From Carettochelys insculpta (taxonomy: Eukaryota; Chordata; Testudines; Carettochelyidae): a DNA stretch of 64,000 bases. Under the pieces are notes generated by a model. It was not told the DNA's origin and made no database searches. It saw nothing but the letters and a program-made list of their open reading frames with translations. This document shows positions 45,701 to 53,200 of this stretch, one piece after another (the first letter of the stretch is position 1; each line of letters begins with the position of its first letter). The stretch is from assembly GCF_033958435.1 (NCBI RefSeq), contig NC_134137.1, forward strand, positions 228,139,501 to 228,203,500, read 5' to 3'. A program made the position numbers and the translations under genes.

Positions 45701-47065
45701 ACTTTCAACATGGCGAGTAGTTGTCAATATGCAAATGAGATGCTGAATATTCATATCAGTGCCTCATTAGTATTTTCAATCCACTGTATTTACATTCCCC
45801 ATCTAAAAGGAGGGGGTAGTGTAGATGCAGCCAAACTGGGCAGTATTCCTTAACATTTGAGAAAAGAAAAAGCTCTAAGGAAAAAATAAAATCTTAGGTT
45901 ACGTCTACACAACAGCCCTATCTTACAATAAGATATTTTGAAATGGATACTTTGAAATATCTTATTTCAAAATAACAGAACCAAACAAAAATGCATTTCG
46001 AAATAATACTTACCAATTTCAAAATAGCATTTCCAGTCTATAGCACTATCTCACAGTAGCGTCACTGGAGCCCATTACGGCCTTTTGCAAAATGGGCATT
46101 ATTCCTCAGAAAATGGCATTTACTGCCTTTGAAATGCACCTGTTATTTCCAATTTATTTCAAAACAGCATGTGTGTAATTTAGACAATGCCCAATTAGTT
46201 CAGAATAAATGTTGTTATTCTGAGATAACTTGGCTGTGTAGACATAGCCTTAGTGTTCCAATAAATGTGTTGGTTCTGGGACAATCCCAACCCCCCCAAA
46301 ACACAGCCTCTCTCTGTACATCCACAAGCAGACATTAAGATACTATGGACTTCATTCCCTCTGTTTGTATTTTAAAAAGTTAAACACCTACATGAGGACA
46401 ATTTTGTGGTTGCAATGGCAAGAACTTATAATTTGCACATGCCAGAACAACTGTAGCTCTGTCCCTACTTGACAGTGTTCTGATTATTTCTAACCACATA
46501 CCATTTCTCCCCAGGGGCTCCCTGGCTCACTCACTACTAAGTAGGCAAGGTGTTCAGGGGGGACCTGGAGTGGCAAAGCAAGGCAGGTAAAGCCCGTGCC
46601 TGTACCCCAGAGCCCCAGCTATATATAGCACATGGCCTCACTGGTACAGCAACAACGCCACCGCCCGAACTAAGCCAGCTACACTCCTCCCGCACCAGGC
46701 CAGGAGGGGCCGGCGTTTGCCAGCGATGGTGGCTACATGCGGGGAGGGCTGTTGCCAGGACAGCGGCGCTGGAGATGCTGATTACCGGCTGGGGCGGCGG
46801 TGCCGGCCCCGGCGGGGGAGGGTGTCGGGCGCGCTCGCCCGCCGTGACGCAGGCCTCCCGCGCGTGTCCGAGCTGCCCCCGGCGGGGCTCCGTAGGAAGG
46901 CAGAGGCAAAACCCCGCCCGACCGCCCGGGCACCCACCTGGCCCGGCCGGAGAGGCTGGTCTGCACGTGCTGGCGGAAGGCCGGGTACCGGGACGCCAGG
47001 TAGGCGAAGTCCGGCGGTTTGTCCCGGTAGCGGTTCCGCGCGTGCATGGACTTGTTGAGGGCCAT
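13832..47065 (-). CDS. METTL16: METTL16, RNA N6-adenosine methyltransferase (complete, nine coding exons)
   Basis: METTL16 is a class I SAM-dependent methyltransferase that methylates U6 snRNA and hairpins in the MAT2A 3' UTR, linking SAM levels to MAT2A splicing and stability. Exons: 47065-46938, 45032-44833, 38054-37914, 30516-30401, 29123-28981, 21801-21732, 17752-17663, 14732-14559 and 14452-13832, summing to 1683 nt, or 560 residues (human protein 562). All junction phases agree. Visible are the N-terminal MALNKSMHARNRYRDKPPDF, the Rossmann-fold GIDIGTGASCIYPLLG (SAM loop), the catalytic NPPF in CMCNPPFFANQ, and the C-terminal VCR blocks SPPSKRRKLEKPRKP and HWVEGQNRDLMNQL. An acidic Glu/Ser-rich linker separates the VCR halves and is much diverged. 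Introns carry many repeats, including a decayed LINE in intron 2. The gene looks intact. Confidence 0.97.
14559..14732 (-). CDS. METTL16: METTL16 coding exon 8 (VCR)
   Basis: Acceptor CTTTTCAG|TCA and donor TTGAAG|GTACAG. Encodes SPPSKRRKLEKPRKPITFIV and WIEKILTDLK, the first half of the vertebrate conserved region that binds U6 and MAT2A RNA. The middle of the exon differs from the human sequence. Confidence 0.95.
14838..15010. repeat. Possible pogo-like MITE fragment
   Basis: Starts TACAGTAGAATCTGTTTATC, resembling the left terminal repeat of the TA-flanked elements elsewhere in the window. No convincing right end was found, so it may be truncated. Confidence 0.4.
15370..15500 (+). repeat. 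Palindromic turtle repeat, partial copy
   Basis: Contains AGTCTTTAACGTGCCACGGG..TGTTTTTACAGATACAGACTAACACAGC, the right half of the repeat seen whole at 16240, 34205 and 45312. Confidence 0.65.
16240..16437. repeat. Palindromic interspersed repeat
   Basis: The left arm TATAGACTAACAGATATTTT GGAGCATAAGC (split here for length) is complemented by the right arm GAAAGCTTATGCTCCAAAAT. The outer tail AAATACAGACTAATTCCGCT resembles that of the other copies. It is non-coding and likely a non-autonomous DNA element widespread in turtles. Confidence 0.75.
17663..17752 (-). CDS. METTL16: METTL16 coding exon 7
   Basis: Acceptor TCACATAG|GTT and donor GTGCCT|GTAAGT, phase 0 at both ends. Encodes VPKVTHTEFCQGRTMRWALA then WSFYDDVRVP, the end of the methyltransferase domain. 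Confidence 0.96.
18507..18916. repeat. Foldback element, PIF/Harbinger-like MITE
   Basis: Ends GGCTACGTCTACACTTAGG and ..GTGTAGATATGGCC are inverted repeats, bordered by the 3-bp repeat AAT on both sides. Inner arms also pair (CAGCACTT..AAGTGCTG, and the GGACCCTGCAAAC / GTTTGCAGGGTCC pair). About 410 bp, no coding capacity. Confidence 0.78.
19380..20170. other. Intronic DNA, possible ancient repeat
   Basis: Purine-rich stretch in METTL16 intron 6 that reads like an old interspersed repeat (AAGGACTTTGAGAGTACCAA near 19411). No family could be assigned and no exon is supported. Confidence 0.3.
20581..21331. mobile_element. hAT-like non-autonomous element
   Basis: Starts CAGGGGTGGGAGACTTTTT and ends ..AGGTTCTCCACGCCTA, imperfect terminal inverted repeats of hAT type. 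It is flanked by TTCTAAAG (20573-20580) and TTCTAAGG (21332-21339), an 8-bp duplication with one mismatch. No transposase frame. It lies in METTL16 intron 6. Confidence 0.75.
21732..21801 (-). CDS. METTL16: METTL16 coding exon 6
   Basis: Short 70-nt exon. Acceptor TTCATAG|GTGG and donor CAGGGG|GTAAGT. Encodes WYSCMLGKKCSLAPLKEELR, matching METTL16 exactly in phase. Confidence 0.95.
22722..23412. repeat. Large foldback element
   Basis: The left end GGCTATTCCTACACTACAG mirrors the right end GTGGTGGAGACATAGCC. AATTCAAAT/ATTTGAA motifs recur inside. About 690 bp in METTL16 intron 5, of the same end-type as the elements at 18507, 26968 and 45895. Confidence 0.65.
25060..25690 (-). mobile_element. 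CR1 LINE 3' region
   Basis: A well preserved antisense CR1 tail: AACGGCCATACCGGGTCAAA at the 3' end, then GGCAAGGAGTTCCACAGGTT, TCATTTGGTGTCCTCTAGTT and CTATCATATCCCCCTTAAG. It is 5'-truncated, as usual for CR1, and lies in METTL16 intron 5. Confidence 0.85.
25720..25785 (-). mobile_element. CryI-like SINE head fragment
   Basis: On the minus strand, GGGATAGTTCAGCGGTTTGA then CCTTCTAAACCCAG and GTGAGTTTAATC form the tRNA-like head of the turtle SINE. It abuts the CR1 copy. Confidence 0.65.
26257..26618. mobile_element. pogo/Tigger-like MITE
   Basis: TACAGTAAACTCTTGTTTAT at the left mirrors ..GATATCAAAGAAGTTACTGTA at the right, with TA at both edges. Same family as 4281-4619; the interior is a different GC-rich sequence. 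Confidence 0.7.
26968..27687. repeat. Foldback element rich in TCGAAATA motifs
   Basis: Ends AGCTACGTGTACACATGAAG and ..ACGTGTAGACACGGCT are inverted, with the 3-bp repeat TAA on each side. Inside, TCGAAATAG, TTCGAAGT and CTACACG motifs recur in both orientations. About 720 bp in METTL16 intron 5, immediately followed by another repeat. Confidence 0.78.
27690..27836. repeat. Palindromic interspersed repeat
   Basis: Short copy. Arms TATAGACTAACAGATATTTT and AAAATATCTGTTAGTTTATA surround GGGCAAAGATGAAGCGGGTC. It is inserted next to the 26968 foldback. Confidence 0.75.
28087..28260. repeat. Interspersed repeat fragment, unassigned
   Basis: Block around GGGGCAACTTAAAAGACCCA..GGGAGCCCTGTGACACTTAA resembles a common turtle repeat with a partial inverted structure. 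Ends not resolved. Confidence 0.35.
28981..29123 (-). CDS. METTL16: METTL16 coding exon 5
   Basis: Acceptor CTGTCTAG|GGA and donor TTGAG|GTAAGG, phase 2. Encodes GVNSRNPRRPPPSSVNTGG, ITEIMAEGGELEFVKRII and HDSLKLKKRL, which includes the regulatory K-loop region of the methyltransferase domain. Confidence 0.96.
30401..30516 (-). CDS. METTL16: METTL16 coding exon 4 (catalytic NPPF)
   Basis: Acceptor TTCTGCTAG|TGG and donor CCAAG|GTACAG. Encodes VVKVPQKTLLMDALKEES and YDFCMCNPPFFANQLEAK, including the adenine-methylation motif NPPF. Confidence 0.97.
30521..33835. other. METTL16 intron 3, left part, no exon seen
   Basis: Long AT-rich intron segment with a T run of about 31 nt (30689-30719) and a G run near 32127. 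No conserved exon or confident repeat found. Confidence 0.5.
33836..34125. repeat. Interspersed block shared with 47.85-48.13 kb
   Basis: The blocks CCTAATGGAGACTAGGTTTA, GGTTAACCACTCAG.TGCTGC, TTCAGGAATTTAATTATA and CAAGTCAAAGAAGCCAGTAG also occur, in the same order, at 47855-48125. It appears to be the interior of the palindromic repeat family. Confidence 0.65.
34205..34505. repeat. Palindromic interspersed repeat, full-length
   Basis: Outer sequences TCCTGTGGCACCTTATAGAC and ..ATGCCACAGGACTTCTC are inverted, and inner arms AGCATAAGCTTTCATG / CATGAAAGCTTATGCT pair. It ends with GCAGATAAAGACTAACACAG. Confidence 0.75.
34807..35130. mobile_element. pogo/Tigger-like MITE, diverged
   Basis: ACAGTAAACTCTTATATCCA at the left mirrors ..CCATGAAAGAGTTTATTGTA at the right. 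The interior (GTATTGTACACTGTGAATTT..) matches the 4281 element in reverse orientation. Confidence 0.65.
35140..37900. other. METTL16 intron 3, right part, no exon seen
   Basis: Unremarkable intronic sequence between a MITE and coding exon 3. Only chance short frames. No feature could be supported. Confidence 0.5.
37914..38054 (-). CDS. METTL16: METTL16 coding exon 3 (SAM-binding)
   Basis: Acceptor TTTGCTGCAG|GT and donor AAAAG|GTACCG. Encodes GTGASCIYPLLGATLNGWYF and ATEVDDMCFNYAKKNVEQNN, the SAM-binding core of the Rossmann fold. Confidence 0.96.
38316..39007. mobile_element. pogo/Tigger-like element, longer variant
   Basis: TACAGTAAGAGCCCTTTCAT at the left mirrors ..AGATAAAAGAGCTTTTACCATA at the right. 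The 690-bp interior has no transposase frame. Located in METTL16 intron 2. Confidence 0.6.
39343..43020 (-). mobile_element. Decayed non-LTR retrotransposon (APE endonuclease + reverse transcriptase)
   Basis: A near full-length LINE on the same strand as METTL16, in intron 2. In 5'-3' order: an exonuclease/endonuclease/phosphatase-type endonuclease (ACWNVQTM, AALQETRL, ILGDFSAGVGADRDSW) from about 42540; a linker; a reverse transcriptase at 41335-39934 with GEAPGQDGMPSEV, FIDLTKAFDRDGL, GVKQGSVLAP and the catalytic FADDAAV; then a C-terminal segment (LRRILGISWKDR, LRWLGHVHRM) to 39403. It is broken by a TGA at 42358-42356 and by frameshifts near 41.9, 41.3, 40.55 and 39.92 kb. The 3' end carries a CTACTACTA microsatellite. 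The clade was not assigned; LINE families with this C-terminus are patchily distributed in animals. Confidence 0.88.
44282..44728. repeat. Foldback element beside METTL16 exon 2
   Basis: Arms GGCCACACTAGCCCCTCCTT..AAGGGCTATGGTAATGTGGCA and their near-exact complement at 44665-44722. About 445 bp. Its end is about 105 bp from the exon 2 donor. Confidence 0.8.
44833..45032 (-). CDS. METTL16: METTL16 coding exon 2
   Basis: Acceptor CCTTACAG|C and donor ATAG|GTGGGT. Encodes LNFKDPEAVRALTCTLL, RLIPTVPLRLNYIHWVEDL and RRGIDIG, leading into the SAM-binding loop. A foldback MITE ends only about 105 bp downstream. Confidence 0.96.
45312..45541. repeat. Palindromic interspersed repeat
   Basis: GGGGGCAGCCGTGTTAGTCT at the left; arms GGAGCATAAGCTTTCATGGG and CCCATGAAAGCTCATGCTCC. 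Located in METTL16 intron 1. Confidence 0.75.
45555..45835. repeat. Foldback element
   Basis: GTGTCTACACTACTCCTCCC at the left mirrors GGGGGTAGTGTAGATGCAGC at the right. Interior AAAGCGAGG / TTTCAAAAGC blocks relate to the 11930 element. Confidence 0.65.
45895..46255. repeat. Foldback element, PIF/Harbinger-like MITE
   Basis: Ends GGTTACGTCTACACAACAGC and ..GGCTGTGTAGACATAGCC with the 3-bp repeat TTA on both sides. The interior is dominated by TTTCGAAATA/TTTCAAAATA inversions. Confidence 0.75.
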
Positions 47066-47660
47066 GGGGGGAGCGGGAAAGGGAGTCGCTGCCGGGCGCC
47101 GCGCGCGCGAACCAGGCAGCCGCTCTCGGAACCGGCCCCGCGCGCTGCAAGTCGGCGCGAGCCGAGCCCCGAGCCGAGCCTCCCCAACGCCGCGGGATCT
47201 CCAGGTGCGCATGCGCGGCACTCCCACCATGCAGTGCGTCCAGCCCCCGCTGGCCCATTACTTCGCAGCCTTGAGGCACGAGCCTGAGTTCCCTCCGCCC
47301 CTTGGGGCCAGCCGCTGCGGGGGCGCGCGGAAAGGAACCCACGGGCGGAGGCGAGAGCCCCGCCCCGCCCCGTCTAGCCCCTCCCACGCAGGGGAGGGGC
47401 CTGAGGCTCTCCTCGGGGGGCGGGGCACGACACGCAGCAGCAGCAGCTTGCGGGAGGGGGAACATCAGCGCTTCCCTAGAGCGGCCCGCAACTTCTTCCA
47501 GCCCCCAGCTGCGGGGCAGCCCCCGCCCCCGCCCCCGCCCGGCTGCCTTGTCTACTCCCGAGTCCCGCCAGCGCCAGTCCGAGCGCGGCCCTAGGCAGCC
47601 CGCGTGGTTGGCACTCTCGTCCGGGGAGTCTGGCCCTGGCCTGTTGGCCCTGGGCGAAGG
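46540..47660 (-). promoter_or_regulatory. CpG island / METTL16 promoter
   Basis: About 1.1 kb of GC-rich, CpG-dense DNA centred on METTL16 exon 1, with several GC boxes (for example GGGGGCGGGGC near 47418 and a CCGCCCCCGCCC run near 47523-47540). The reading frame stays open upstream of the ATG to about 47230, but no conserved upstream coding was seen. The island ends just before a repeat block at 47735. Confidence 0.82.
46938..47065 (-). CDS. METTL16: METTL16 coding exon 1
   Basis: Start ATG in CCCCCATGGC, encoding MALNKSMHARNRYRDKPPDF and the RNA-binding N-terminal segment. Donor GCCAG|GTGGGT, phase 2. It lies inside the CpG island. Confidence 0.95.
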
Positions 47661-47734
47661 AAGGCGGCAGGACGGTCGTGTGAACATCTGGCTTCCTACT
47701 AGTCGCGTTCTGGGTTTCCTCTGACACACCTACC

Positions 47735-48250
47735 CAGAGGGGTAGCCGAGTTCTTCTGCATCCGCAAAAACGAGAGTCCTGTGGCACCTTGTAGACTAAC
47801 ATATTTTGAAGCATAAGCTTTGGTGAGCGAAGACCTGCTTCGTCAGATACCTAATGGAGACTGTGCCTAGCTTCTTGTTAACCACTGGGGTGCTGCAAAA
47901 GCTATTTTATCATCATCATCATCAATAACCGTGGGCTCGGCGCCCGTTGGTACCTGATGCCTCTCTCACTCTTTCCTTCCATGTTGTATTATTGGCTTCA
48001 GGAATTTAATTATAGACTAAATCACCAGTCTGAAGGTATCATCTGCCTTATTTCTGGCAGTTTGCACTGTGTGGCATTTTCAATGTATCTTATTCCAAGA
48101 ACCCAGTCAAAGAAGCCAGCGGCAATGGCACTCAAGTCTGTACACAAGTACAGATGCATCTGAGGAAGCGGGTCTTTGCCCACCAAAGCTCATGCTTCAA
48201 AATATCTTCAGTCTCTGAGGTGCCATAGGACTTCCTGTTGCTGTCACACA
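47735..48250. repeat. Long palindromic repeat with interior and nested insertion
   Basis: Left arm GGGGTAGCCGAGTTCTTCTG..GTCCTGTGGCACCTTGTAGA and right arm CCACCAAAGCTCATGCTTCA..GAGGTGCCATAGGACTTC enclose an interior homologous to 33836-34125. Compared with that copy, about 80 bp is inserted at 47911-47990: (TCA)n then ATAACCGTGGGCTCGGCG, probably a small retroposon. It sits between the METTL16 promoter and the TNFRSF1A 3' end. Confidence 0.65.
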
Positions 48251-48254
48251 CTTA

Positions 48255-49930
48255 AACCCTTAAAGACAATACAGGTATGTACATGTGTTAAAGTAACCTG
48301 CTTTCGTCAGATTTTCAGGTTCGGTCTCCGCTTGGAGAGCTACAAAGAGGTGCTAAAGGAGAGCACTTTGTTTTTGTTATAAAGCTTCAAATTGAAAGGT
48401 GATCTTCACGTTAACCATAGAGAAGCTGCCATTTCATTATAATTCTTCCCCTTGCTTAATCAAGGGGATTTTTGCTATTTTAATGTTAACTATTTTTTGC
48501 AAGCGCTCTTAAAATTTTTGGCATCTCATTAACAAATTAAAGCTCCAAATGTCTTGAGACCTCCATCCAAGTTTACATTCAAGTCTGCTCTCCAGCCAGC
48601 TTCCCCTCCCTACCTCCTGACTTCCTCCAGTCTTTGGGACAGTTGAATTTTATGAATTCTGTCAAAGAGGAGATCTTTGATTCCACAATAGTCCATCTCC
48701 AGCTGTGGTCCATGCTGACTGCTTCTGGCGCACCCCCCTGCTTATGTCTCTCTCTTGCAACAATATGCAGAAAGAGAAAAGGAACAAATGCAGAGTGGAA
48801 ACAAGGTTACAAATGGGGGGTTTATTTCAGAGTATTTAGTGTATTTACAAGAGTTTTAACACAAAAAGTTCTCCTGGCCCTGTGCCCTGACAGAGAACCT
48901 ATCCTGGTAAGGTGTGTGCATAATTTGAGCTGTTGGTTATACATACCTCACAAGAGCTAACGCTTGGAAGAATGTAACAGCGAGCATTTACAGTGTAGAG
49001 AAATTCATGGGAATTATCCCTCAGTAACTTTCACCCCAAGGCAGCTCATGGGATGGAGACTGGGAAGTAGTGTGAAATTATTCAGAAATTCCTAACAAAA
49101 TATATATCATCATATTTTCAGTTAAATCAGATTCATACAAAGGCAGACATGCAGACACACATGAAGCCACAGTCACGCATGCCTGCCTTGCCTGAGTGTA
49201 AGCAGAGATGTGCAGGTGCACTCGTGGCACCATAGGTGCATGTACTTTTCCGTTCCCAACTAGTCATACATGAATGCACACAGGCAAGCACATTCAAAAC
49301 TCCATTTGCTCGCTGCCATGCACACTGGCAGGTGTACACACCTGCTCTTACCCATGCACACACACAGTCACAAATACACACGTATTTTGTTAATGCTCCT
49401 TTACAAATATTTTCAGATGCAGAAAAGTGCTGCTGAAATAGCACCAACAATCTCACCTGGCCTATCAGCACCTGAGAAACCGCGTTACTCCCTTCAAGCA
49501 CTAGAGAAACATGAAGCTAACTTCTCCATCTTTCTCGTCAGAGCATTATCCAATATCTACATGCCTCTGATCAGGCTCCAGTCGGTGTAGGGGGCTGGGT
49601 TCTGTGTTACAGGTTGACCTCTGTGTTTTGGTCACAGAAGCAGTCTGTTTCGTCCTTTAGGAGGTGGTCCCCCATGGCAGTTGTTGTAGGACTCTTGGTT
49701 GGAAGGCACAAGTGACTTTGTGGTTCGCTGAAAAGTGGTCCATCTTCTTCCACCAGCATCACTGGCTGCCAACACCAAAAAACATGCCAGAGGAAGTGGG
49801 GAAGAGAAGAGGAGACACATTCAGGAAAGAAAGAGTGTATCAGAAACCTCCAGACAGAGGGACAGAGCTAGAAAAGGGGGCACTAAAGCAGGAGGGGTAG
49901 AACTGCCTGTTGCAGGAGGTAAGAATGGAG
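48255..49930. other. Intergenic / probable TNFRSF1A 3' UTR
   Basis: Sequence downstream of the TNFRSF1A stop. A minus-strand AATAAA at 48826-48821 is a candidate poly(A) signal, giving a 3' UTR of about 1.1 kb. The part at 49140-49400 is CA/TG-rich low complexity. No other gene seen. Confidence 0.35.
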
Positions 49931-49931
49931 G

Positions 49932-50200
49932 TTAGGCCTGTCGAGATAATGCCTCCTGGATAGCCTCACTGCAGCCACTCAGCTCCATCTGGTTGAGGAC
50001 AAAGCTGATGCGCTCCACTGTGGCACCACGGCCCATCTGCAGCCTCCACTGTCTCAGCATCTCATACTGGGCATCCCGCAGTCGCCGCTGTTCCAGCTCA
50101 ATTCGCTCAATCTCATAGTCGCTCAGCCCCAGGCGTCGCACAAACTCCTTCCACCGAGATGGCAACACATGGTCTGCCACCGTATAGAGGACAGCAGGGT
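49932..50200 (-). CDS. TNFRSF1A: TNFRSF1A exon 10 (death domain)
   Basis: Acceptor GTCTTGCACAG|AC; stop TAA at 49934-49932. Encodes PAVLYTVADHVLPSRWKEFV, RRLGLSDYEIERIELEQ and the helix ending CSEAIQEALSRQA. The match to the human TNFR1 death domain (RWKEFVRRLGLSDHEIDR) is unmistakable; the human post-domain tail is shortened. Confidence 0.97.
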
Positions 50201-53200
50201 CTGTGCAAGACAAGCAAAGGGACATCAGCAGCGGGGTCTGGGAAAGTGGAGGGGGATGTAAATGATACCAGTGGGAAACACGATGGTGACATATTGGGAG
50301 GCACCTCCCTCAGATCAGGTTTTCATCCCTCTGCACCATCACACGGACATATATCCCATGTGGGTCTGAGCCTACCTATACATGAATTTGGGGACTCTGC
50401 AAGACTGTTCAGAGGGATCGTCTTGCACACCTATGTGCCCACGTGGCAGCTCATTCTCGTAAATGTGCTCGCACTGTGTCACTGCCATGCGTTCATGCAG
50501 GAAACAACAGCAGGCCACAAACTCAACAAAACAAGACGGTCAGTATATGATTGTATGCAACAGGCCACCGTTGCCCGGCCTCATGAGAACACCTACACGT
50601 GTCAACTCATGTACCCTGTCTGCTTGGCCACAGGACTGCAGCTGACACAGAGGTGTCCTCATAAACACCGGTGCACGAGCTGCACAGGCACATGCACTTC
50701 CCACCCCCATCTCCTTGTGCACGCAGAAATCCCGTTTCTCAGGAGGAGCAGCACTCACTGTCTGGGAGCTGAGTCTTTCCAGCGGGTCTGACGCAATCCG
50801 GTAGCTCCTGTGCAACCAATGAACTTGGTACAGCATTGACTGCCCACATTGCTTCAATCTGGGGTGACTGCGGCCCATGGATGGCAGCTTTCTTCTCATT
50901 CATTCCAGCCTGTGAGAGGCATGTATTTACTCTGGAATCACCACTGGGACAGCCCACTGCCCACTGTATCTGAGAGAAACAGCTGCCACTCTGCATTAGA
51001 GAGAGCTGTGGATGAGGGACACAGGAGTTAATACTTCCCCGTGATGGAGGGGAACCCCCCACAAACACCTGATTTGTGGAGATGGGGGTCAAATGTTTCA
51101 CACCTGCCGAGCATGAGGGGTTAAACTTTCTTTTGACATTAGAAAATGAGGAAGAACTATCTACTGAATTGTGTCCTGGGAGCCCAGGACAGGACCCCCT
51201 GCTCTTCGAGGTCCCAAATGAGTTCCAGAGGAAGGCACAGACACTCCCTCTTTATACTGTGTTTAGGAGACCCCCCAGCTGAAATATGGCACTCAGCTCT
51301 GAGCTGCGTAATCCTACAGAGTTAGTGACAAACAGAGTGAGTACAGAGAAATGCCACAGAAACAGAGGACTGGAGGGATCAAGTTCTGAGGATAAATCCA
51401 ATGAGCTAAATCTGCCAAGCTTTGCCAATGGGACATGAGACCCATCTGCAAGTGTCTGCAAAGCATGAATCCTGAAAGAGAGGAGAACAAGGCACGATGA
51501 GGACAGAAACGATCCACAAGTAGGGAGGGGTCTGTGAAACTGAGATGTTGCCTCCATATGTATAGGGCCCAGACGCCCAGAGCTCGGGACATTCAGAAGT
51601 AAGAACCAGGAGAACAGGCTGAGAGGAAATATTGCCCTGGGCCCCAAGCAGGTGGAATAGGACTGTGCGGAATGATAATATGAAGGCATGGGGGAGATTA
51701 CTGCAGTAAGTACCTTGCTTACTTCAGGTACCGGCTTGCTCTTTGGCTGCTGCGTAGAAACTGAAAAAAGGAGAAATTGTGTTCACTTCCTCCCATCCAC
51801 AATAAACAGGAAAAGCAGCTGAAGCCCATGGGTACCTCCACAGTTCTAACTTCATTTGATGCATTGTGGTGAAATGCACAAGTCCCATCAACGAGCTCAC
51901 GTGAGGGATTCTCATCACAGGCGTGAGTGGAGGCAAGCCTGTATGAACGTCCAAGATCAGGGCAATGAGCTCACTGATTTTGGCATGCACCTCCATCCTT
52001 ACTCTACACCAGTGGTTCCCAAACTTTTCGGCATCATGCCCCACATTTGATTTTTGAGAAACCCTCCCGTCCCCCCACCTCTTCTTTACCATCACCCAAC
52101 ACACCTTTAACAAAAATTTCAATTCGTAATTTGAAATAAACACAAAAGCTTGGTATAAAAATGTTATTTAAAATTAAAAATAAGCACAAATAATTGTTCA
52201 TGGCTCCTTTTGGTTGCCTGGTGCAGCCCCAGCTGGCCAGCTGCCTGAGACCCATGCCAGTCTCCAGAGCTGCCCACACCAGCCACCTACCCGCCTGAGA
52301 CCTGCGCTGCCAGAACCACCGGCCACCCGCTTGCCCACCAAATGCCGGGGCCAGCTGTCCACCTGCCTGCTGGCTGCCCAAACCCCGCGCTGCCGGGACC
52401 AGCCGCGGGCCAGCTGCCCAAGCCACCTGCCCAAGCCCGACGCTGCCAGGGCCAGCTGCCTACCCACCATCGCAAGCTGCCTGAGCCCCACGTTGCCGGG
52501 GCCAGCCACCCACCCACCAGCCTGAGCCACCCAAGCCCTGCTCTGCCAGGGCCAGCTGCCTGAGCCCCATGAGTCCCAGAAGCTGGCCAGCCAGCCGGCC
52601 AGCCACCCAAGCCCCGCAAGCTGCCCACCCGAGCCCCTCCCCAGCCCTGCCACAAAGCCAGGCACCCCCAGCCCCACATCTAACCCCATCCTCCTCCTCC
52701 TCCCCCACAACCCACACTCACTCTCATTTGCAGAAGGCAGCCAGCTCCACGTCGGTCTTTACCAGCTGCCTCCTTTCTATAGTGGCTACGCTGGGTCACC
52801 CACATAAAATGGCAGGGGCTGAGAGCCAGAAGCAAAGGCCGGATCTTTCTTCAGGTGGGCGGAATGATTGGTGGGCTGGGTCACCTGGTACCCCCCCCCC
52901 CAGAATTTCTTCGTGACCCCAGGGGAGCATGCCCCCCCAGTTTGGGAAACCATTCTCTAGCCTACACCAATGGGTTGCCGAGCACCGTGTCTCTTTCCCT
53001 CCCCCTGTTCCCACCCTCCTCTGCTCGCCAGCATCACTGCAGAGAATGCTGTACTCACCACAGGAATAGAAAATAGGAGTTGGCCCTTTTTGACGGCACA
53101 GCTTGATCAATTTAACTACAAGCAACACCCCTAGGCTCATTGTAAGCACAACAACGAGGCTGATGAGTAAGAGGACCTGACCTAGAAAAGAGAGAAGGAG

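Noticed and set aside
46537..47814. Long open frames on both strands around the METTL16 promoter
   Set aside because: They result from GC-rich, stop-poor CpG-island sequence. Only the frame starting at 47065 matches a known protein.
52198..52717. 170-aa and 130-aa Gly/Trp-rich frames
   Set aside because: Translations of the GC-rich minisatellite inside a transposon, open in several frames at once.
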